DNA of 9,795 nucleotides from Dehalococcoidia bacterium UBA1141 (GTDB taxonomy: Bacteria; Chloroflexota; Dehalococcoidia; Lucifugimonadales; UBA3495), in the NCBI GenBank assembly GCA_002311385.1, contig DCAE01000076.1:339-10133 (forward strand), read 5' to 3'. The position numbers and the translations under genes are program-made. The stretch's first letter is position 1, and every line of letters starts with the position of its first letter. Shown here piece after piece: positions 6,393 to 9,795 of the stretch. The notes under the pieces were generated by a model. The model saw only the letters and a program-made list of their open reading frames with translations, had not been told where the DNA came from and did no database searches.

Positions 6393-6436
6393 GGGGTATC
6401 TCCGATTCACGGGACTTCCGAATCTGACGAGACCCC
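6393..6436 (+). promoter_or_regulatory. Composite stem-loop in the valS leader
   Basis: Nested pairings build one long hairpin: GGGGT (6393-6397) with ACCCC (6432-6436), CTC (6400-6402) with GAG (6429-6431), GATTC (6404-6408) with GAATC (6420-6424), and GG (6411-6412) with CC (6418-6419). They total 15 bp with small bulges and a 5-base loop. The stem ends 8 bases before the valS ribosome binding site AAAGGA (6445-6450). No T-box consensus and no T-run are present, so it is not a recognisable T-box or terminator. It may influence valS translation or mRNA stability. A short GGAG-TTCG-CTCC hairpin followed by five T residues (6369-6388) lies just upstream. Confidence 0.5.
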
Positions 6437-6457
6437 CTGGCAATAAAGGACCACACA

Positions 6458-9187
6458 ATGACCTTTCGGGCCTCATCCGACATTCCCAGCGCCTATAACG
6501 CGGCTGATGTTGAGCAGCGGATTTATCAGGAATGGCTGGACAAGGACTACTTCACAGCCAAGATTGAAGCGGGTAAAGAGCCGTTCACCATCATCATGCC
6601 ACCACCCAACGTGACCGGTGAGCTCCACTTGGGTCACGCTCTGGAAAAGGCACTTGAAGACGCTCTGGTCCGCTGGCACCGTATGCTGGGCGACCCCACC
6701 CTCTGGCTTCCCGGCACCGACCACGCCGGCATCGCCACCCAGTGGGCCGTCGAGCAACGCTTGGCCAAAGAAGGCAAGAACCGGCATCAATACGACCGGG
6801 ACGATTTTACGGAATTAGTGTGGGAACACGTCCGCAAATTCGGTGGAATTATCCACGAGCAATCCCGGCGCTTGGGCATCTCGGCAGACTGGAGCCGCCA
6901 CAAGTTCACCTTGGACCCGGGACCCAGCCGGGCAGTACGCACTACTTTCCTGAACCTATACAACAAGGGTCTTATCTATCGCCACGAGCGAATCATCAAC
7001 TGGTGCCCACGCTGCGCAACAGCCCTTTCCGACCTGGAAGTGGACTACCAGGAAGTGGACGGCACGCTTTACTACATACGTTATCCCCTAACCCCTCGCC
7101 CCGAGGAAGAAGAGCCAGGGATAAAAGAATACGTGACAGTAGCCACCACACGCCCTGAGACCATGCTTGGTGATACCGGCGTCGCTGTCCATCCCATCGA
7201 CCCCAAATACAAGGATGCGGTGGGCCGATCGGTCATATTGCCCATCATGGACCGCATCATACCGGTGGTGGGCGATGACGCAATCGAAGCCGATTTCGGC
7301 ACCGGGGCGCTGAAAGTCACCCCAGGCCACGACCCCGTGGACTTTGACATCGGCCAGCGTCACGACTTGCCAATCATCAATATCATCGGTCTGGACGGAA
7401 ACATCACCGAGGCTGGCGGAAAATTCGCAGGGATGGAGCGCTTCCAGGCACGCAAGGAAATCGCTGCCGAACTCGACTCCATGGGACTGCTGGAAAAGGC
7501 CGAGGATTACCATCATTCAGTGGGCCATTGCCAACGTTGCGCCACCGTTGTAGAGCCGCTAATCAGCCTCCAGTGGTTCGTCAATCTGGGCAAGCACGAC
7601 CAACCCGACAGCATCGCAGGACGGGCATACGCCGCCGTGGCTGGCGGCGATATTCGAGTGGTGCCCGAGCGATTCAACCGAGTGTACCTAAACTGGCTGG
7701 AGAACATACGCGACTGGTGTGTCAGCCGCCAATTATGGTGGGGGCACCGCATTCCCGTTTGGTACTGCGGCGACTGCGCCCATTTGACCGTCTCGGTGGA
7801 AGACCCTTCCAACTGCGCTGGTTGCGGTTCCGCAAAACTGGAGCAGGACCCCGACGTGCTGGACACTTGGTTCAGTTCCGGTCTGTGGCCTCATTCCACC
7901 TTGGGCTGGCCGGAAGAAACCGAGGACTTGAGCTACTTCTATTCAACCTCAGTCTTGGAAACAGGCTACGACATCCTGTTTTTCTGGGTTGCTCGCATGA
8001 TTATGCTGGGCATCGAGAACACCGGCCAAGTGCCATTTCGCACAGTTTTCCTTCACGGCTTAATCAGGGACGCCACCGGCGCCAAGATGAGCAAGACTAG
8101 GGGCAATACCATGGATCCCCTGGAATTGGCCGACAAGTACGGCACCGATGCCGTTAGGTTCGCCCTGACCACCGGCACCGCCCCCGGCAACGACCTGCGG
8201 TTCACGGAATCAAGGCTGGAATCGGCCCGAAACTTCGCCAACAAAGTCTGGAATGCCGCCAGGTATGTCATCACCAGCCTGGAGGGCAAACCTGGGTTGG
8301 AGGGCTGGCGCAGCCTACCTTCGCCCAGCAATCGTCAGGACCGCTGGATCGTGGCCCGTTTGGACCGAGTCACCGCTGAAGTGAACACTTCCATGGAAAA
8401 CTTCGAGCTTGGCGAAGCACAACAAAAACTATACGATTTCATCTGGAACGAGTTCTGCGACTGGTACATCGAGATGGCCAAGATTCGCATGCGGTCAGGA
8501 ACCGGGCCGTCGCCTCTACCCGTCTTGGCTCATGTTCTTGAGCGTACGCTGCGGTTGCTGCACCCCTTCATGCCCTTCATAACCGAGGAAATCTGGCAGA
8601 ATCTGTTGGCCCGGCTGCCCAAAGAAACATCGACAGAAGGCGATATCGCCGAGTCAATAATGGTTTCGCCTTACCCGACGGCCAATGGCGATAGGCAAGA
8701 CGACCAGGCCGAAGCGGAAATATCTCTGGTAATGCAAGCAATCCGGGCCGTCCGAAACGCAAGGGCTCAGCTACACATCCCGGCCAACCAACAACTGGAG
8801 GCGTTGGTGGAGGCCAACGGGTCTCAGAAGGCCTTGGAAGAGGAGTCGGAGGTAATCCGCACTCTCTCCAAGGTGAATCCCTTGCGCATATATTCCAGTG
8901 ATTCGGTCCCGGAGAACACCGCCCGGGGTGTCACCTTGGTGGTCGACCAGTTGGTGGTCCACCTGCCATTGGAAGGAGTAGTGGATCTTTCTGCCGAGGC
9001 TGCTCGGCTAAAGGCGGAAAGAGACGACTGTGCCAGCAACTTGGAGCGTGTTTCCAAACTGGTTTCCAATCCCAACTTCCGGGCAAAAGCCAAGCCGGAC
9101 GTGGTGGAAGCCGAAGAAGAGCGACTCAAAACCTTGCAAGAACGAAAGCAGCGCCTTGACGAGATAATCCAACAGATTGGCGGCTGA
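6458..9187 (+). CDS. valS: Valyl-tRNA synthetase
   Basis: This 909-aa class I aminoacyl-tRNA synthetase attaches valine to tRNA-Val in the cytoplasm; bacterial ValRS usually spans about 880-950 aa, so it is full length. The ATP-binding HIGH motif is HLGH at 57-60 within PPPNVTGELHLGH. The CP1 editing domain, which clears mischarged threonine, contains TTRPETMLGD at 230-239. Cys pairs typical of zinc knuckles occur at C183/C186, C358/C361, C437/C440 and C453/C456. The KMSKS loop reads KMSKT at 543-547, a conservative variant. The anticodon-binding helical domain follows, and residues about 842-909 form the C-terminal coiled-coil arm of ValRS that contacts tRNA. The ATG is supported by AAAGGA with a 7-base gap. 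A strong leader hairpin precedes it, and aroE follows after 54 bases, probably on the same transcript. ValRS rather than IleRS is indicated by the C-terminal coiled coil and the motif context. Confidence 0.98.
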   Translation: MTFRASSDIPSAYNAADVEQRIYQEWLDKDYFTAKIEAGKEPFTIIMPPPNVTGELHLGHALEKALEDALVRWHRMLGDPTLWLPGTDHAGIATQWAVEQRLAKEGKNRHQYDRDDFTELVWEHVRKFGGIIHEQSRRLGISADWSRHKFTLDPGPSRAVRTTFLNLYNKGLIYRHERIINWCPRCATALSDLEVDYQEVDGTLYYIRYPLTPRPEEEEPGIKEYVTVATTRPETMLGDTGVAVHPIDPKYKDAVGRSVILPIMDRIIPVVGDDAIEADFGTGALKVTPGHDPVDFDIGQRHDLPIINIIGLDGNITEAGGKFAGMERFQARKEIAAELDSMGLLEKAEDYHHSVGHCQRCATVVEPLISLQWFVNLGKHDQPDSIAGRAYAAVAGGDIRVVPERFNRVYLNWLENIRDWCVSRQLWWGHRIPVWYCGDCAHLTVSVEDPSNCAGCGSAKLEQDPDVLDTWFSSGLWPHSTLGWPEETEDLSYFYSTSVLETGYDILFFWVARMIMLGIENTGQVPFRTVFLHGLIRDATGAKMSKTRGNTMDPLELADKYGTDAVRFALTTGTAPGNDLRFTESRLESARNFANKVWNAARYVITSLEGKPGLEGWRSLPSPSNRQDRWIVARLDRVTAEVNTSMENFELGEAQQKLYDFIWNEFCDWYIEMAKIRMRSGTGPSPLPVLAHVLERTLRLLHPFMPFITEEIWQNLLARLPKETSTEGDIAESIMVSPYPTANGDRQDDQAEAEISLVMQAIRAVRNARAQLHIPANQQLEALVEANGSQKALEEESEVIRTLSKVNPLRIYSSDSVPENTARGVTLVVDQLVVHLPLEGVVDLSAEAARLKAERDDCASNLERVSKLVSNPNFRAKAKPDVVEAEEERLKTLQERKQRLDEIIQQIGG

Positions 9188-9228
9188 GACAATCAATATG
9201 CGCCCGACTGTGATTCAGCCCCTGACAC

Positions 9229-9234
9229 AGGAAG
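9229..9234 (+). promoter_or_regulatory. Ribosome binding site of aroE
   Basis: AGGAAG lies 7 bases before the ATG at 9242 and supports this start over the in-frame internal ATG five codons later. Confidence 0.65.
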
Positions 9235-9241
9235 AATAACC

Positions 9242-9795
9242 ATGGCGACCGCCAAGATGGGCATCATAGGCTTCCCCATCCGCCACTCTATCTCTCCGGT
9301 ATTCCAACAGGCCGCCCTCGACTATTTGGGCCTGGACGCTACCTACGAAGCCTGGGAGGTCGAACCCGGGAGTGTTGGCGAATTCGTCAACGGCCTGCGC
9401 AGCCCCGACACCTTGGGGATAAACGTCACGGTGCCTCACAAAGAAGCGGTGATTCCTTTCTTGGACGAGGTTGACGATTGGGCCACCAGCGCCGGAGCGG
9501 TCAATACCATTGTCAACCGAGAAGGGAGGCTGACCGGGCACAACACGGACGGACCAGGGTTCTTGAGAGCCCTGCGGGAAGGCGGAAACTTCGGCCCTCA
9601 AGGTAAAAATGTCTTGATACTGGGTGCCGGTGGCGCTGCCAGAGGCGTGGTACTTGCTCTGATAAAAGATGGCGTAGGCCGCCTCACCATTGCTAACCGG
9701 ACCTTGGAACGGGCGCAGCAACTCAGCCGCATGGCTCGTGACAATGGCTCGGACAGCCAATCAATCTCGCTTGAAGAAGACGGCCTAGCAGCAGC
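9242..9795 (+). CDS. aroE: Shikimate dehydrogenase (NADP+), partial, cut by the right edge
   Basis: Only the first 184 codons are in the window; the family is usually about 270-290 aa, so roughly 90-100 residues lie beyond 9795. The enzyme reduces 3-dehydroshikimate to shikimate with NADPH in aromatic amino acid and chorismate synthesis. Visible motifs are GFPIRHSISP at 10-19 (substrate-binding serines S16 and S18), NVTVPHK at 61-67 with catalytic K67, AVNTIV at 86-91, NTDG at 101-104 with catalytic partner D103, the Rossmann glycine motif GAGGAAR at 128-134, and NRT at 152-154, which binds the NADP phosphate. No frameshift or stop occurs in the visible part. The gene follows valS by 54 bases on the same strand with no terminator between, so co-transcription is likely. 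Confidence 0.97.
   Translation, partial: MATAKMGIIGFPIRHSISPVFQQAALDYLGLDATYEAWEVEPGSVGEFVNGLRSPDTLGINVTVPHKEAVIPFLDEVDDWATSAGAVNTIVNREGRLTGHNTDGPGFLRALREGGNFGPQGKNVLILGAGGAARGVVLALIKDGVGRLTIANRTLERAQQLSRMARDNGSDSQSISLEEDGLAA

Noticed and set aside
6178..6457. T-box riboswitch before valS
   Set aside because: The conserved T-box sequence (AGGGTGGNACCGCG-like) and an antiterminator/terminator pair are absent, although the region is structured.
9215..9760. 181-aa minus-strand ORF opposite aroE
   Set aside because: It is the antisense shadow of aroE, whose plus-strand frame shows all shikimate dehydrogenase motifs.

Overview
The window is about 9.8 kb of moderately GC-rich bacterial DNA with tightly packed genes and clear Shine-Dalgarno sites. 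Two surface proteins carry an N-terminal signal peptide and a C-terminal membrane helix with an Arg-rich tail. Together with the PolX/PHP polymerase, a Gly-His-Ser-type metallo-beta-lactamase-fold protein and the overall protein style, they fit an uncultivated Chloroflexota bacterium of the Dehalococcoidia / marine SAR202 kind. That placement is inference: there is no rRNA or other phylogenetic marker I can score here.

Left part (1-2531): two plus-strand genes for exported, membrane-anchored proteins. The first (139-1518) is a mosaic of an N-terminal beta-sandwich-like domain, a His/Cys-containing domain, a 'secreted repeat of unknown function' domain (Lipoprotein_15 / COG4315 type), a 23-triplet collagen-like Gly-X-Y stalk and a C-terminal anchor. 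It ends in a good candidate intrinsic terminator. The second (1836-2414, GTG start) has a similar N-terminal domain, a Pro/Thr linker and the same type of anchor. A minus-strand gene (2532-3176) converges on this pair and encodes a metallo-beta-lactamase-fold hydrolase with an altered metal motif.

Middle (3177-3662): a 486-bp divergent intergenic region. It holds a perfect TATAAT box, several inverted repeats and no convincing ORF. The sequence between the TATAAT and the polymerase start would be a long structured 5' leader, or a separate small RNA.

Right part (3663-9795): a plus-strand housekeeping run. It contains PolX DNA polymerase/PHP phosphoesterase (591 aa from the chosen start), an uncharacterised 245-aa protein one base downstream and probably translationally coupled, then a 280-bp gap with a strong composite hairpin just before valyl-tRNA synthetase (valS), and finally shikimate dehydrogenase (aroE), cut by the right edge. 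PolX and the unknown protein form one transcription unit. valS and aroE (54 bp apart) probably form another.

No tRNA, rRNA, CRISPR array, insertion sequence or phage gene was seen. The parts least explained by known families are the mosaic collagen-stalk protein, the PolX-coupled unknown protein, the altered metal motif of the hydrolase, and the structured leaders before polX and valS.
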